This document shows, piece by piece, positions 63,542 to 64,000 of a DNA stretch of 64,000 nucleotides. The notes below the pieces were generated by a model. The model saw only the letters and a program-made list of their open reading frames with translations, searched no databases and had not been told where the DNA came from. This DNA comes from Achromobacter deleyi. GTDB taxonomy: Bacteria > Pseudomonadota > Gammaproteobacteria > Burkholderiales > Burkholderiaceae_B. The stretch spans positions 868,001 to 932,000 of the forward strand of contig NZ_CP065997.1 in assembly GCF_016127315.1 (NCBI RefSeq). The letters run 5' to 3'. Position numbers and translations under genes: made by a program. The first letter of the stretch is position 1; every line of letters starts with the position of its first letter.

Positions 63542-64000
63542 ATGCTGACTTTCAAGCAGATCGAGGCGCTTTACTGGACCGTGCGCCTGGGCACGTTCTC
63601 GGCCTCGGCGCAAAAGCTGCACACCACCCAGTCGGCCATCACCAAACGCATCCAGGAACTGGAAGCGGACTTCGACGTGGCCCTGTTCGACCGCTCCGGC
63701 CACCGCGCCGAACTGACCGCGCGCGGCCACGAGGTCTATGCCCTGGCCGAGGAAATGCTGGGCCACCGCGACCGCCTGCTGGTGCGCCTGAAGGGCCAGC
63801 ACACCCTGACCGGCACGTTCCGTTTCGGCATCACCGAGATCACCGCGATGACCTGGCTGCCGGCCCTGATCCGCCTGCTGCGCGCGCACTATCCGCGCAT
63901 CACGCTGGAGCCGCACATCGACCTGGGCGCGGACCTGCAGAAGCGCCTGCAGGCGGGCCAGCTGGACATGGCGTTCCTGCATGGCGAGTTCGCCGAGCCG
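63542..64000 (+). CDS. LysR-type transcriptional regulator (partial)
   Basis: The first 153 residues are visible before the right edge. The winged helix (MLTFKQIEALYWTVRLGTFSASAQKLHTTQSAITKRIQELEADFDVALFDRS) is followed by the start of the effector domain (LTGTFRFGITEITAMTWLPALIRLLRAHYPRITLEPHIDLG). CGGGAG lies just upstream of the ATG. Its divergent position implies control of the RraA-aminotransferase-importer operon. The effector is unknown, but could be the imported amino acid or its oxo acid. Confidence 0.93.
   Translation, partial: MLTFKQIEALYWTVRLGTFSASAQKLHTTQSAITKRIQELEADFDVALFDRSGHRAELTARGHEVYALAEEMLGHRDRLLVRLKGQHTLTGTFRFGITEITAMTWLPALIRLLRAHYPRITLEPHIDLGADLQKRLQAGQLDMAFLHGEFAEP

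Overview
The window is high-GC DNA with dense, short-spaced operons. It looks like a chromosomal segment of a betaproteobacterium of the Alcaligenaceae (Achromobacter/Bordetella type). The evidence is a Bug-type (TctC) binding protein, a lysine/alanine-repeat histone H1-like protein of the BpH1 kind, a Gram-negative dlt (dra-like) D-alanylation operon, many solute-uptake systems, and the gene order tlpA / aroQ-accB-accC-prmA-DUF3426-pfkB. The genus is an inference. No rRNA, tRNA, insertion sequence, prophage or CRISPR array was seen.

Layout. 1-9000: a partial branched-chain amino-acid-type binding protein, a TRAP binding protein with an odd low-complexity insert, pmbA and darP as a divergent pair, a carboxylesterase, and an NMT1/SsuA-type ABC operon ending in an isochorismatase-fold hydrolase. 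9000-18060: a PatZ-like acetyltransferase with a degenerate ligase half, gltX, an MFS exporter, a lipoprotein, and a LysR regulator divergent from an alpha/beta hydrolase plus Bug protein. 18300-28600: an Lrp regulator divergent from a fused indolepyruvate:ferredoxin oxidoreductase, nrdAB behind two NrdR boxes, the histone H1-like gene and a YggT gene. 28650-32850: dltC-dltD-dltX-dltB-dltA on the minus strand. 33290-42700: a glycine-zipper lipoprotein, the pfkB/DUF3426/prmA/accC/accB/aroQ/tlpA block, then mpl, a YqiA-type esterase and an RNase II-type nuclease. 45600-53050: a two-component system whose kinase is fused to an iron-binding-protein-like domain, followed by the matching ABC transporter. 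53090-57700: a TonB-like protein, aroE, mtgA, lptG and apaH. 58420-64000: an amino-acid ABC transporter with an aminotransferase and an RraA/HMG-aldolase family protein, divergent from a partial LysR gene.

Two things stand out. First, long intergenic inverted-repeat elements recur at 18117-18264, 44721-44982, 45239-45524 and 57795-58054, with a half copy near 58337-58370. All share a conserved loop with a short GC-rich core palindrome. The 25-34 bp arms differ between most copies yet remain almost perfectly complementary within each copy. Three copies carry a second 34-nt hairpin with a common centre. I do not recognise them as a named family. Second, one open frame (46274-48760) encodes a TctE-like histidine kinase joined through a signal-peptide-like segment to a periplasmic binding-protein domain. 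That domain is paralogous to the binding protein encoded just downstream.
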